Shown in pieces: positions 1 to 8,182 of a stretch of DNA of 64,000 bases. Origin of the DNA: Rhizobium sp. CFBP 8762 (GTDB lineage: Bacteria > Pseudomonadota > Alphaproteobacteria > Rhizobiales > Rhizobiaceae); contig NZ_JACYUD010000008.1 of the NCBI RefSeq assembly GCF_014841565.1, positions 1-64,000 on the forward strand. The letters are read 5' to 3'. The notes beneath the pieces were generated by a model. It was not told the DNA's origin and made no database searches. It worked only from the letters and a program-made list of their open reading frames with translations. Positions within the stretch are counted from its first letter, which is position 1. Each line of letters opens with the position of its first letter. Made by a program: the position numbers and the translations under genes.

Positions 1-45
1 GATTCAGATTCGGCGGTTTTTGGGAATTCCACGAGTCAAGATTAA
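1..45 (+). CDS. Possible 3' end of a gene starting upstream of the window
   Basis: The frame beginning at base 1 reads 14 residues, Asp-Ser-Asp-Ser-Ala-Val-Phe-Gly-Asn-Ser-Thr-Ser-Gln-Asp, and stops at 43-45. A strong terminator hairpin follows 40 bases later, which is what the end of a plus-strand gene would look like. The other two plus frames are also open here but run through the terminator, so they are less likely. Too little is visible to name a product. Confidence 0.25.
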   Translation, partial: DSDSAVFGNSTSQD

Positions 46-84
46 CGACGATTGGTATAAGCGCTTTGCAACTGATCCTCATGA

Positions 85-112
85 TAGCCCGGCATTGTCC
101 GGGCTATTTTTG
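85..112 (+). terminator. Rho-independent terminator
   Basis: AGCCCGG and CCGGGCT form a 7-bp stem around a 6-base loop, followed by ATTTTTG. It ends the transcript entering from the left edge. Confidence 0.75.
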
Positions 113-201
113 TGTGAAGAGCACCCCTAAAACTGGTCATGCCCCTTTGCATAGGGTCGGCGGCGGCGTTTAAGCCCCCTCCTTTGTAAAGGAGACAATA
201 T

Positions 202-492
202 ATGAGCAAACCTGTAAACGCCCTTATCGCCTTGATCGTCGCTGTGATCGTTGGCGTCGGCTTCATGATGATCGACCGCAGCCGCGGCGCTGAATGGGTC
301 GTGTCGCCGCAACAGATCGAACAGGCTAAAGCCGAGGGCAAACAGGGCTACGAATCTAGCCCCGGCACAGTCACCGTGCTGCCAATCCGCTCGGAAACAG
401 CCGATGTGCTGCCGATAAAATGGGCATTGACGGGCCTTATTGCAGGTTTTTTGGTGTTCCGCGCGTTGTCAAAACGCCGCACAGCGGTTTAA
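202..492 (+). CDS. Small membrane protein of unknown function
   Basis: A 96-residue protein. The start is supported by AAAGGAG about seven bases upstream of the ATG. Residues 6-24 form a hydrophobic segment (Val-Asn-Ala-Leu-Ile-Ala...), then a polar stretch of about 45 residues, then a second hydrophobic segment at about 70-87 ending in a basic tail (Ser-Lys-Arg-Arg). This predicts two membrane spans enclosing one soluble loop. I recognise no named family. It lies 157 bases upstream of ilvD on the same strand, but no shared operon is evident. Codon use and GC are like its neighbours, so I take it as a real gene. Confidence 0.7.
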   Translation: MSKPVNALIALIVAVIVGVGFMMIDRSRGAEWVVSPQQIEQAKAEGKQGYESSPGTVTVLPIRSETADVLPIKWALTGLIAGFLVFRALSKRRTAV

Positions 493-649
493 AATTTCGT
501 CGTGGCCGTGTCACAATTTCGTAAAATTTCAATAGAAAGCGTGACGCGGCGCGACTTTTGCGGTAGCAGGACTTAAAATTTCCGGTGACAGTCGCTAGAT
601 GTGAACATCCGCCCCTAGCGTTCCCCCTTTTCGTTCAAGGAAAAGCCAA

Positions 650-2488
650 ATGCCTGCCTATCGCTCCCGTACAACCACCCACGGTCGTAACATGGCCGGT
701 GCCCGCGGCCTCTGGCGCGCGACCGGCATGAAGGATGGCGATTTCGGCAAGCCGATTATCGCGGTGGTCAACTCCTTTACTCAGTTCGTGCCCGGCCACG
801 TGCACCTGAAAGACCTCGGCCAACTGGTTGCTCGCGAAATCGAAGCCGCCGGTGGCGTTGCCAAGGAATTCAACACGATCGCCGTCGATGACGGTATCGC
901 CATGGGCCATGACGGCATGTTGTACTCCCTGCCCTCGCGTGAAATTATCGCCGACAGTGTGGAATACATGGTCAACGCCCACTGCGCCGATGCCATGGTC
1001 TGCATTTCCAACTGCGACAAGATCACCCCCGGCATGTTGATGGCGTCGCTCCGCCTTAACATCCCATCGGTGTTCGTATCGGGCGGGCCTATGGAAGCCG
1101 GCAAGGTCGTCATGCACGGCAAGACACATGCGCTCGATCTCGTCGATGCTATGGTTGCCGCCGCCGATGACAGCATTTCGGACGAAGACGTCAAGGTCAT
1201 CGAACGCTCCGCCTGTCCCACCTGCGGTTCCTGCTCCGGGATGTTTACCGCCAATTCCATGAACTGCCTGACCGAGGCTTTGGGCCTGTCTCTGCCCGGT
1301 AACGGCTCCACGCTCGCTACCCATTCGGATCGCAAGCGCCTGTTCGTGGAAGCCGGTCACCTGATCGTGGATATCGCCAAGCGCCATTACGAGCAGGACG
1401 ATTACAACGTGCTGCCGCGTTCCATCGCCACCAAGGGCGCGTTTGAAAACGCCATGGCGCTGGATATTGCCATGGGTGGCTCCACCAATACGGTGCTGCA
1501 TATTCTGGCAGCCGCCCATGAAGGCGAAGTCGATTTTACCATGTCGGACATCGATGCGCTGTCGCGCAAGGTTCCGGTGCTCTGCAAGGTGGCCCCGGCC
1601 AAGGCAGACGTGCACATGGAAGACGTTCACCGCGCTGGCGGCATCATGTCCATTCTGGGACAGTTGGACAAGGCTGGATTGCTCAACAACGATCTGCCCA
1701 CCGTCCACTCCGCCACGCTGGGCGATGCACTGGACCGGTGGGATATTTCCCGCACGACGAGTGAAACGGCGCGCAACTTCTTCAAGGCCGCTCCCGGTGG
1801 CATTCCCACGCAGACCGCCTTCAGCCAGAGTGCGCGCTGGGACGAACTGGATGACGACCGAGAATCCGGTGTTATCCGCTCGGCCGAGCACGCCTTTTCC
1901 AAGGATGGTGGTCTGGCTGTTTTGTATGGCAATCTGGCGCTCGATGGCTGCATCGTTAAAACCGCTGGCGTCGACGACAGCATTCTGAAATTTTCCGGCC
2001 CTGCCCGTGTGTACGAAAGTCAGGATTCTGCCGTACGCAGCATTCTGGCCAATCAGGTGAAGGCTGGCGATATCGTGCTGATCCGCTACGAGGGTCCGCG
2101 CGGCGGCCCTGGCATGCAGGAAATGCTGTACCCGACCTCCTACCTCAAATCCAAGGGGCTGGGCAAAGCCTGCGCGCTGATTACGGACGGTCGTTTTTCC
2201 GGTGGTTCGTCGGGCCTGTCCATCGGCCACGTCTCGCCGGAAGCGGCTGAAGGCGGTCTGATCGGTTTGGTGAAGGAAGGCGATATCATCGAAATCGACA
2301 TCCCCAACCGCACCATTCACCTCAGCGTCAACGATGCCGACCTTTCGGCCCGTCGCCTGGAGCAGGAAGCCAAGGGCTGGAAGCCGGTTGAAGTGCGCAA
2401 GCGCAAGGTCTCCAAGGCGCTGCGCGCCTATGCGGCCTTTGCCACCAGCGCATCGCGCGGTGCCATTCGCGATCTCGGCGACGAATAG
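650..2488 (+). CDS. ilvD: Dihydroxy-acid dehydratase
   Basis: This enzyme converts 2,3-dihydroxy-3-methylbutanoate (and the methylpentanoate homologue) to the 2-oxo acid, the third common step of valine, leucine and isoleucine synthesis in the cytoplasm. At 612 residues it has the length of the long E. coli-type IlvD. The Fe-S and Mg sites are visible: Asp80-Asp81 in [11 protein letters not shown], Cys122 in the NCDKITPG motif, and the Cys189/Cys192/Cys195 group in [11 protein letters not shown]. The C-terminal part holds [19 protein letters not shown], the family signature near the dehydration site. A terminator follows 30 bases after the stop, so it is probably transcribed alone. No leader peptide or attenuator is apparent in the 157 bases upstream. 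Confidence 0.97.
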   Translation: MPAYRSRTTTHGRNMAGARGLWRATGMKDGDFGKPIIAVVNSFTQFVPGHVHLKDLGQLVAREIEAAGGVAKEFNTIAVDDGIAMGHDGMLYSLPSREIIADSVEYMVNAHCADAMVCISNCDKITPGMLMASLRLNIPSVFVSGGPMEAGKVVMHGKTHALDLVDAMVAAADDSISDEDVKVIERSACPTCGSCSGMFTANSMNCLTEALGLSLPGNGSTLATHSDRKRLFVEAGHLIVDIAKRHYEQDDYNVLPRSIATKGAFENAMALDIAMGGSTNTVLHILAAAHEGEVDFTMSDIDALSRKVPVLCKVAPAKADVHMEDVHRAGGIMSILGQLDKAGLLNNDLPTVHSATLGDALDRWDISRTTSETARNFFKAAPGGIPTQTAFSQSARWDELDDDRESGVIRSAEHAFSKDGGLAVLYGNLALDGCIVKTAGVDDSILKFSGPARVYESQDSAVRSILANQVKAGDIVLIRYEGPRGGPGMQEMLYPTSYLKSKGLGKACALITDGRFSGGSSGLSIGHVSPEAAEGGLIGLVKEGDIIEIDIPNRTIHLSVNDADLSARRLEQEAKGWKPVEVRKRKVSKALRAYAAFATSASRGAIRDLGDE

Positions 2489-2517
2489 CACGCCTGACAC
2501 TTACCACTTGAACGTTC

Positions 2518-2551
2518 CGCCGCCTTTGTGAAGCACAAAGGCGGCGTTTTG
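2518..2551 (+). terminator. Rho-independent terminator of ilvD
   Basis: CGCCGCCTTTGTG pairs with CACAAAGGCGGCG (13 bp) around AAG and is followed by TTTTG. Confidence 0.9.
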
Positions 2552-2757
2552 TTATGAACGCTTGCCTGCTTCTAGCCGCGCTCTCTTGCAGGCGTTATCA
2601 GATGCTAATAACTGATATCTATCAATTCGTTATGTTGCGTATTCGCCACAGGCCAGCATTACCTCCGAGGGTTTCTAGCGAGTTGACTTGAATCAACCGT
2701 CCTCCCACCCTGTACCCTTACCATCTGGACGCACACAGATATCAAGAGGGCATGATC

Positions 2758-3420
2758 ATGACGACAAGAACCTGGGTAAAGGCACTGGCAGCGGGGGCTG
2801 CGGTCTTTTTTCTGGCCAACAGCGGCCACGCGGCCGATCCGCTGGAAGCAACCGCAGAGCGCTCCGCATGGCAGCTTCGCCTGCGGGCATTGGGTGTAAT
2901 CACGCGCGATTCCGGCTCGGTCAACGGTGTTGCAGGCTCGGGTCTATCCTATTCCGATACGCTTGTTCCGGAACTGGATATCTCCTACTTCTTTACCGAT
3001 AACATCGCGGCCGAACTCATTCTCGGCACCACCTATGCCAAAATCCGGGGCGAGGATACCATCGCTAGTCTGGGCGAGGTCGGCAAGGTCTGGATGCTGC
3101 CACCAACCCTGACGCTGCAATATCACTTTACGGATCTCGGCAAGTTCAAGCCCTATGTGGGCGCGGGTGTGAACTACACGCTGTTCTACAACCAAAAGGC
3201 CAAGGGTGTGGCAACGGATCTGGATGTGGAGAACAAGGTCAGCCCTGCTTTGCAGGTCGGCTTCGATTATATGATGGACGACCACTGGGGCGTGAACGTC
3301 GACGTGAAGAAAATCTTCCTTCGTCCTGATTTCGACATCACAGTCGGCGGCGCGGCCCTGACGGGCAAAGCCCAGCACGATCCATGGCTGATCGGCAGCG
3401 GCATCACCTATCGCTTTTAA
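2758..3420 (+). CDS. OmpW-family outer membrane protein
   Basis: A 220-residue protein with a signal peptide (residues 1 to about 25, cleavage after Ser-Gly-His-Ala) and alternating beta-strand pattern to the end, finishing in Ile-Thr-Tyr-Arg-Phe, the terminal Phe typical of outer membrane barrels. The sequence contains the OmpW-family blocks 'PPTLTLQYHF' and 'YVGAGVNYT', and 'FDYMMDDHWGVNVDVKKIF' near the C-terminus. OmpW proteins are 8-stranded barrels that let small hydrophobic compounds cross the outer membrane; the substrate here is unknown. ATGs exist at 2752 and 2758. I chose 2758 because AGAGGG at 2745-2750 is correctly spaced from it and too close to the first. Confidence 0.9.
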   Translation: MTTRTWVKALAAGAAVFFLANSGHAADPLEATAERSAWQLRLRALGVITRDSGSVNGVAGSGLSYSDTLVPELDISYFFTDNIAAELILGTTYAKIRGEDTIASLGEVGKVWMLPPTLTLQYHFTDLGKFKPYVGAGVNYTLFYNQKAKGVATDLDVENKVSPALQVGFDYMMDDHWGVNVDVKKIFLRPDFDITVGGAALTGKAQHDPWLIGSGITYRF

Positions 3421-3435
3421 GTACTTAACAACTAG

Positions 3436-3462
3436 AGAGCGCCGATCTGAAACCGGCGCTCT
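3436..3462. terminator. Hairpin between convergent ompW-like gene and yebC
   Basis: AGAGCGCCG pairs with CGGCGCTCT (9 bp) between two convergent genes. There is no strong T-run on the plus side, so it may be a weak bidirectional terminator. The left arm and loop resemble the second palindrome of repeat family A (see repeats) and could be a remnant of one. Confidence 0.5.
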
Positions 3463-3469
3463 ACTACCG

Positions 3470-4216
3470 TTAAGCCGAAAGCTTGGCCATGACCTCGTCA
3501 GACACTTCGAAGTTCGAATAGACGTTCTGCACGTCATCATCGTCGTCCAGCGTGTCGATCAGCTTCATCAGCGACTGGGCTTTTTCTTCATCCACCGGCA
3601 CGGTGTTCTGGGCCTTCCAGATGGCTTTTACCGTTTCGGCTTCGCCCAGCGCATCTTCCAGCGCCTTGGAGACCTGCCCCATATCTTCAAATGCGCAGAT
3701 AATGGAATGGCCGTCCTCATCGCTGATCACATCATCGGCACCGGCCTCAATCGCCGCTTCCATGACCGTATCGGCATCGCCAACCGACAGCGGATAGACG
3801 ATTTCGCCCACATGATCGAACGAGAAGGAGACCGAGCCGGTTTCCCCCAGCGCACCACCAGCCTTGGTGAAAATGGAGCGCACGGAAGATGCCGTGCGGT
3901 TGCGGTTGTCCGTCAGCGCTTCCACGATGACCGCCGTGCCGCCGGGGCCGTAGCCCTCGTAGCGCACTTCCTCGTAGTTTTCACCGTCCGCGCCGGAGCC
4001 TTTCTTGATCGCACGCTCAATATTATCCTTGGGCATGGACTGGGCCTTGGCGTTCTGGATCGCCAGCCGCAGGCGGGCATTCATGCTGGGGTCGGGCAGA
4101 CCGGCCTTGGCCGCAACGGTGATTTCACGCGCCAGCTTGGAGAACATTTTGGACCGCACGGCGTCCTGACGACCCTTGCGGTGCATGATATTTTTAAACT
4201 GAGAATGGCCAGCCAT
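3470..4216 (-). CDS. yebC: YebC/PmpR family protein
   Basis: A 248-residue protein of the universal YebC/PmpR family (TACO1 relatives), recognised by the N-terminus [18 protein letters not shown], the '[20 protein letters not shown]' block in the middle and an acidic C-terminal part. Members were described as transcriptional regulators; more recent work on the family links them to relief of ribosome stalling. The ATG is preceded on the minus strand by AGGGG. It starts the minus-strand direction of a block that continues, upstream in the genome, with the phosphoesterase and fau genes, but an 82-base gap separates it from the next gene. Confidence 0.95.
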   Translation of the reverse strand: MAGHSQFKNIMHRKGRQDAVRSKMFSKLAREITVAAKAGLPDPSMNARLRLAIQNAKAQSMPKDNIERAIKKGSGADGENYEEVRYEGYGPGGTAVIVEALTDNRNRTASSVRSIFTKAGGALGETGSVSFSFDHVGEIVYPLSVGDADTVMEAAIEAGADDVISDEDGHSIICAFEDMGQVSKALEDALGEAETVKAIWKAQNTVPVDEEKAQSLMKLIDTLDDDDDVQNVYSNFEVSDEVMAKLSA

Positions 4217-4298
4217 GGCACCCCTATGCTTATTTTGCGGGCTATCAATAACCCTGTGATGTCGTGTTGAATGGCGGCGTTATAGATTTAAAGCCGCT

Positions 4299-5123
4299 TT
4301 ACGTCCAGAACTCCGGCAAGGTTTCTGCAAGCCTTGGACCAATGCGCAGCGGCGCAATCTTTTCGGCAAGCCCCGTGCGGTCGGAAATCTCCACGCCCAC
4401 ACCGCAGATCGTCGCCGGACCATGGGCGGCCTCAAACCGGCCCTTCGGCATTTTGGAGATGAAGCGGTTCAGCGGCTCCTCTTTTTCCATGCCAAGCGAG
4501 GAATCGTAATCCCCGCACATACCGGCATCCGACATATAGGCCGTGCCGCCGTTTAAAATCTGGTGGTCAGCCGTCGGCACATGCGTGTGCGTTCCCACCA
4601 CAAAGCTTGCGCGCCCATCGACAAAATGGCCAAAACACTGCTTCTCGCTGGTCGCTTCCGCATGAAAATCAAAGATAATTGCATCGGCCTGCTCTTTCAG
4701 CGGGCAGGCTTCCAGTATCGTTTCCGCCGCTTTGAAGGGGTCGTCCAACTCGGGGTGCATGAACACGCGGCCCATGATGTTGGCCACCAGAACGCGCGCG
4801 CCATTGCGAGCAAAATACAGGTTTGAGCCGCGACCGGGGGTGCCAGCGGGATAGTTGGCCGGCCGCAAAAACTGGTCGTGGCGCTCGCAGAAACTCACGG
4901 CCTCCTTCTGGTCCCACACGTGGTTGCCAGTGGTCACGACATCGGCCCCGGCATTGATGGTTTCCAGATAGATATCCTCGGTAATGCCGAAACCGCCTGC
5001 GGCATTTTCGCCATTGACGATGACGAAATCGAGTTTGAGGTCAGCAATCAGCCCGGGCAATTTATCCCAGACGGTCGTGCGTCCGGTTTTGCCGACCATA
5101 TCACCGAGAAAGAGAAGCCGCAT
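4299..5123 (-). CDS. YmdB/TIGR00282-type metallophosphoesterase
   Basis: A 274-residue protein with the complete metal-binding set of the TIGR00282 family: FLGDMVG (Asp8), VNGEN (residues 36-40), TGNHVWD (His68), DFHAEATSEK near 150, and GTHTHVPTAD near 175. The founding member YmdB hydrolyses 2',3'-cyclic nucleotides in Bacillus. The physiological role in alphaproteobacteria is not established. Its start overlaps the end of fau by 23 bases, so the two are translated from one minus-strand transcript. Confidence 0.93.
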   Translation of the reverse strand: MRLLFLGDMVGKTGRTTVWDKLPGLIADLKLDFVIVNGENAAGGFGITEDIYLETINAGADVVTTGNHVWDQKEAVSFCERHDQFLRPANYPAGTPGRGSNLYFARNGARVLVANIMGRVFMHPELDDPFKAAETILEACPLKEQADAIIFDFHAEATSEKQCFGHFVDGRASFVVGTHTHVPTADHQILNGGTAYMSDAGMCGDYDSSLGMEKEEPLNRFISKMPKGRFEAAHGPATICGVGVEISDRTGLAEKIAPLRIGPRLAETLPEFWT

Positions 5124-5715
5124 TGTCCGCCTGATTTCCTTTAACGAAGTTTCGCAATCCGCTTTCGGTCAATAAGGCGGAAAGGGCCACATCATGCGGC
5201 TCCGCTGGCACTGATGGCACTTCTTGCACATCAAAAGCAATGCCGATCAGCCTCGGTAAGCGGCCTTTTTCATGGAGTTTGTGAATGGCGCGGTCATAAT
5301 GTCCGGCACCGTACCCGATCCGGTTGCCACGGCGATCAAAGGCAGACAGTGGCACCAGCAGAACATCGGGGTCAACAACGGGTGCAGCTGCACCGGCACT
5401 CATGGTGCCAAAACCGGCAGGGTGGAGCGCGCTGCCAGCAAGCCACTGACGAAACACGATGGTTTCCCGGTCAAGCACCGCAGGCAGGCAGAGATGAACC
5501 CCAAGGCTTTGAAAATGCGCCAGCACAGGCCGAATATCAGGCTCGGACCGAATGGGCCAGAACCCTGCCAGCATAGTCCCAGCGGGCACATTCAAAGTGT
5601 TGATGGCGTGGTGAAGCAGCGCTTGTTCGTGGGCGGCTTTCTGGTTTGGCGTCAGCGCATCGCGCTTTGCCAGCGTCATGGCCCTTAAGCGGGTCTTCTT
5701 CTCTGGTGGGGTCAT
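5101..5715 (-). CDS. fau: 5-formyltetrahydrofolate cyclo-ligase
   Basis: ATP-dependent conversion of 5-formyl-THF to 5,10-methenyl-THF, which salvages the folate pool. The 204-residue protein has the family's basic N-terminus (KKTRLRAMTLAKRDAL) and the nucleotide/substrate loop 'RRGNRIGYGAGHYDRAI' near residue 150. The ORF stays open 19 codons further upstream, but the ATG at 5715 has AGGATAGAGAG before it and gives the normal family length. The gene follows the 6S RNA and zapA on the minus strand, the linkage zapA-ssrS-fau (ygfA) conserved across proteobacteria. The 3' end overlaps the phosphoesterase gene. Confidence 0.95.
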   Translation of the reverse strand: MTPPEKKTRLRAMTLAKRDALTPNQKAAHEQALLHHAINTLNVPAGTMLAGFWPIRSEPDIRPVLAHFQSLGVHLCLPAVLDRETIVFRQWLAGSALHPAGFGTMSAGAAAPVVDPDVLLVPLSAFDRRGNRIGYGAGHYDRAIHKLHEKGRLPRLIGIAFDVQEVPSVPAEPHDVALSALLTESGLRNFVKGNQADNAASLSR

Positions 5716-5784
5716 CTCTCTATCCTGCAAAACCGGTCTAAGAGATGTAAGGAAAAGGTGCGATCCACACAACCGATGGATTTT

Positions 5785-5925
5785 TTACGATCCTGGGTGC
5801 CTACAAAGTAGGTGGGCGCCGTGTGCTTGAACCCACGGGTCCAAACAGGGACAGCTCCCAATGGATCGAGTATGGCCCCAGGGATTGTGGTTCCTGTCGG
5901 GGAGCGCAGACCGCATCTCAGATAT
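5785..5925 (-). ncRNA. ssrS: 6S RNA (ssrS), ends approximate
   Basis: The 250 bases between zapA and fau carry no ORF but look like an alphaproteobacterial 6S RNA read on the minus strand: a long self-complementary core with the internal region around CCCTGGGGCC, and a 3' part with a hairpin (CCTACTTTGTAGG). 6S RNA mimics an open promoter and sequesters the housekeeping RNA polymerase holoenzyme in stationary phase. Position between zapA and fau is its conserved location. The ends are estimates; a covariance-model search with Rfam RF00013 would set them. Confidence 0.72.
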
Positions 5926-5966
5926 AGAGTATGAAGCCGTGCTTCGCCAGTCTCTTGTAAACTTTA

Positions 5967-6335
5967 TTAGGAGCCGGGGCGGCCATGCAGCTTAGCGGCA
6001 AGGCTCTGGATTTGGGTGGTCACGTCACCCAGCGCCGCTGCCAGCGCTTCCTCGGTGCGCGATGCATCTGACACTGCGGCATCGCGGCCGTGACGCAAAT
6101 TCGCCGTTTCCGTTTCGAGGCTGGACAGGCGGCGCGTAATCTCGCTCAACTCATCCATGACCATAATTCCGGCCATAACCGTCAGCCGCAGATCTCCGAT
6201 TTCGCCAAACTGGCTTTTGAGATGGCTGACATATTGATCGAACCGCTGGCCCAAATCGGACAGATGCTCCTGCTGCCCCTCCTCGCACGCCATGCGATAG
6301 GCCTTGCCGTCGATCATGACTGTTACTTGCGCCAT
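5967..6335 (-). CDS. zapA: Cell division protein ZapA
   Basis: A 122-residue protein with the ZapA fold: N-terminal beta-hairpin domain 'AQVTVMIDGKAYRMACEEGQQEHL' (residues 2-25), then a helix 'LGQRFDQYV' and a long coiled-coil (about 70-115). ZapA bundles FtsZ filaments in the division ring. It is followed on the minus strand by 6S RNA and fau, and preceded 54 bases upstream by the DUF4164 coiled-coil gene, a pairing usual in Rhizobiales. Confidence 0.94.
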   Translation of the reverse strand: MAQVTVMIDGKAYRMACEEGQQEHLSDLGQRFDQYVSHLKSQFGEIGDLRLTVMAGIMVMDELSEITRRLSSLETETANLRHGRDAAVSDASRTEEALAAALGDVTTQIQSLAAKLHGRPGS

Positions 6336-6389
6336 TGATGTTCCCCGCTTCGCACAACGCCGCCTCTGGTTGAAGGCGTGGAATTTCTT

Positions 6390-6665
6390 TTATCGATCCA
6401 GAACGGCACGAATGGTTTCCATGGCCGTGACCAGCCTGCGCGATACCTCGCGGTTAACCTCTTCCAGACGATTGGCCCGAAACTCAGCCTGATCCAGTTC
6501 CTGGGCAAGCCTGGAGCGATCGGTGTTGATGCGCCGCACCTCACCCTCAACCTCGCCTCGCTCCCGCTCCTTGTCGAAACGCGCATCAATGGCATTATCG
6601 AGGCTCGCCACGGCGCCGCGCAGCTCCTCAATCGTCATCTGAACTGTCTTGCGTGTTGACATCAT
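6390..6665 (-). CDS. DUF4164 coiled-coil protein
   Basis: A 91-residue (or 90 from the second ATG at 6662) highly charged protein that is almost entirely heptad-like helix, for example 'ELRGAVASLDNAIDARFDKE' and 'RRLVTAMETIRAVLDR'. It matches the small DUF4164 family found upstream of zapA in Rhizobiales. Function is unknown; the linkage suggests a role around cell division. Tandem ATGs overlap at 6665 and 6662 behind GGAATGAC. Confidence 0.8.
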   Translation of the reverse strand: MMSTRKTVQMTIEELRGAVASLDNAIDARFDKERERGEVEGEVRRINTDRSRLAQELDQAEFRANRLEEVNREVSRRLVTAMETIRAVLDR

Positions 6666-6917
6666 GTCATTCCAATACCCGATTCCGCCCGAATCGCTGC
6701 CGCCAACACCGACCGCCGGGCCCACCACACTATTAAACCGATCACGCCAGCGTCAACAACCGCGCCAAAGGACGGAACGCAATAGGCAGTGCATCAACAT
6801 GTTTTTGACGATTTGGTCGATCCAATCAAAGGTCTTGCTGGCAAAGACAAGCAAAACATGGCGATTTTACACACACGAATAATTCCAGAAATTTCTAATA
6901 TAGCTGCTTTACAAAGC

Positions 6918-6933
6918 CGTACACTTCTGTACG
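6918..6933. promoter_or_regulatory. Perfect inverted repeat, putative TetR operator
   Basis: CGTACA-CTTC-TGTACG is a perfect 6-4-6 inverted repeat ending eight bases before the TetR start codon and next to an AT-rich promoter-like stretch. It is well placed for autorepression by the downstream regulator. Confidence 0.5.
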
Positions 6934-6941
6934 ATTTCGAC

Positions 6942-7559
6942 ATGAAGACTGTGAAACAAAATGCGCGACAAGACCGGATTGAAACAGCTGCTTATGCTGT
7001 CCTTGAGGAATGTGGCTACAGAAGCACATCCCTCCTTGCGATTGCCAAACGGGCCAGCGTTTCTAACGAGACGCTATACAGACATTACGGTAACAAACAG
7101 GGACTGTTTCGCTCGCTGATCCAAAGCAACGCTCAAGCCGCGAAAGACCTGTTGGAAGCAGCGAAGGCTGGACAAAGCGATCCTTTGAAAACGCTGGAGG
7201 CTCTGGGACCGGTCCTGCTGGCATTGGTAACGAGCCAGAGGGCCATTATCCTTAATCGGGCAGCAGTTGGTGACGTGACAGATACCGCGACATTGGGGAA
7301 GGAGTTAGCACAGTTTGGGCGAAACACAATTGCACCGCTTGTTGTCGACATCCTGCAATCAGCCTGCGCGGCAGGTCAGCTCCGCTGCTATAACCTTGAT
7401 GAGGTTGCAGAGACTTACTTTGCTTTGCTGATCGGTGATCTACAGATACGACGCGCCATTGGCACCATCGAGGAATTACAGCCTTTCGAGATTCAGGAGA
7501 GAGCCAGGCATCAATTGGGCCTGTTCTTACGTCTTTACCAATCGAACAAATTACCTTGA
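6942..7559 (+). CDS. TetR-family transcriptional regulator
   Basis: A 205-residue regulator. The N-terminal HTH is clear: 'DRIETAAYAVLEECGYRSTS' leads into 'LLAIAKRASVSNETLYRHYG' with the typical 'NKQGLF' turn. The C-terminal ligand domain has no recognisable ligand signature. The open frame extends upstream to 6789 but the HTH begins shortly after the ATG at 6942, so I place the start there; the Shine-Dalgarno is poor. It is 20 bases upstream of a DUF1772 membrane protein gene, its probable target. Base composition is AT-richer than the flanking zapA and tkt regions, which suggests acquisition. Confidence 0.88.
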   Translation: MKTVKQNARQDRIETAAYAVLEECGYRSTSLLAIAKRASVSNETLYRHYGNKQGLFRSLIQSNAQAAKDLLEAAKAGQSDPLKTLEALGPVLLALVTSQRAIILNRAAVGDVTDTATLGKELAQFGRNTIAPLVVDILQSACAAGQLRCYNLDEVAETYFALLIGDLQIRRAIGTIEELQPFEIQERARHQLGLFLRLYQSNKLP

Positions 7560-7579
7560 TCTAGGCGGACATCATTCTC

Positions 7580-8092
7580 ATGGTCAGAACACTCTATCTC
7601 TTTGCATACGTTTCCCTGCTTCTGAGCGGTGCAATCTTCGGTTTCTTTTATGCCTGGGTATGCTCTACAATGTGGGGGCTGGATAAAGCACATCCCGCTG
7701 TCGCTATTGAAGCCATGCAGGCTATGAACAGCTCTGTCCGAAATGCCGTCTTTGCTCCTGCATTTTTTGGAACACCTGCCTTCTTATTGGTAACGTCAGT
7801 CCTGAGCCACTTCTTCGGGTTCAAACGGTCAACGCTCCTGTTTGCAAGCGCAGCCATTATATACCTATGCGGAGGCCTGATTTTAACATTCGCTATTAAT
7901 GTACCAATGAACGAAGCCCTTGCTTTGGTGTCTGCCCCACTGAACGTGGAAGAAGCCGCGCGCATCTGGCAGGACTATTCGTCACAATGGCAATTCTGGA
8001 ACACCGTTCGCACTGTTTTCAGTGGCATAACCCTTGCTTTAACGGGCTTTGGCATTCAAGCGCTCACGCGGATGCGCGTTCAGAACGATTGA
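7580..8092 (+). CDS. DUF1772 (anthrone oxygenase-like) membrane protein
   Basis: A 170-residue protein with four hydrophobic segments at about 5-27, 58-78, 83-104 and 142-160, the arrangement of the DUF1772 family, whose fungal members include anthrone oxygenases. It contains the family-typical 'NVPMNEAL' turn after the third span. The bacterial function is unknown. It follows the TetR gene by 20 bases in the same direction and shares its lower GC, so the two probably form a transferred regulator-plus-target unit. Confidence 0.82.
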   Translation: MVRTLYLFAYVSLLLSGAIFGFFYAWVCSTMWGLDKAHPAVAIEAMQAMNSSVRNAVFAPAFFGTPAFLLVTSVLSHFFGFKRSTLLFASAAIIYLCGGLILTFAINVPMNEALALVSAPLNVEEAARIWQDYSSQWQFWNTVRTVFSGITLALTGFGIQALTRMRVQND

Positions 8093-8182
8093 CTTGGCCT
8101 GTAGGGGTGCTATGTGTCGAGTGCTTATACGGTCCTGGAGGATAGAGGCCGTCCCCTGGCAACGAACTCAAGCGGAATAGTC

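Noticed and set aside
635-2500. A 621-codon open frame on the minus strand opposite ilvD.
   Set aside because: It runs antisense through the whole of ilvD, whose Fe-S motifs and family length are clear; long antisense frames are common in GC-rich genes and this one shows no protein family.
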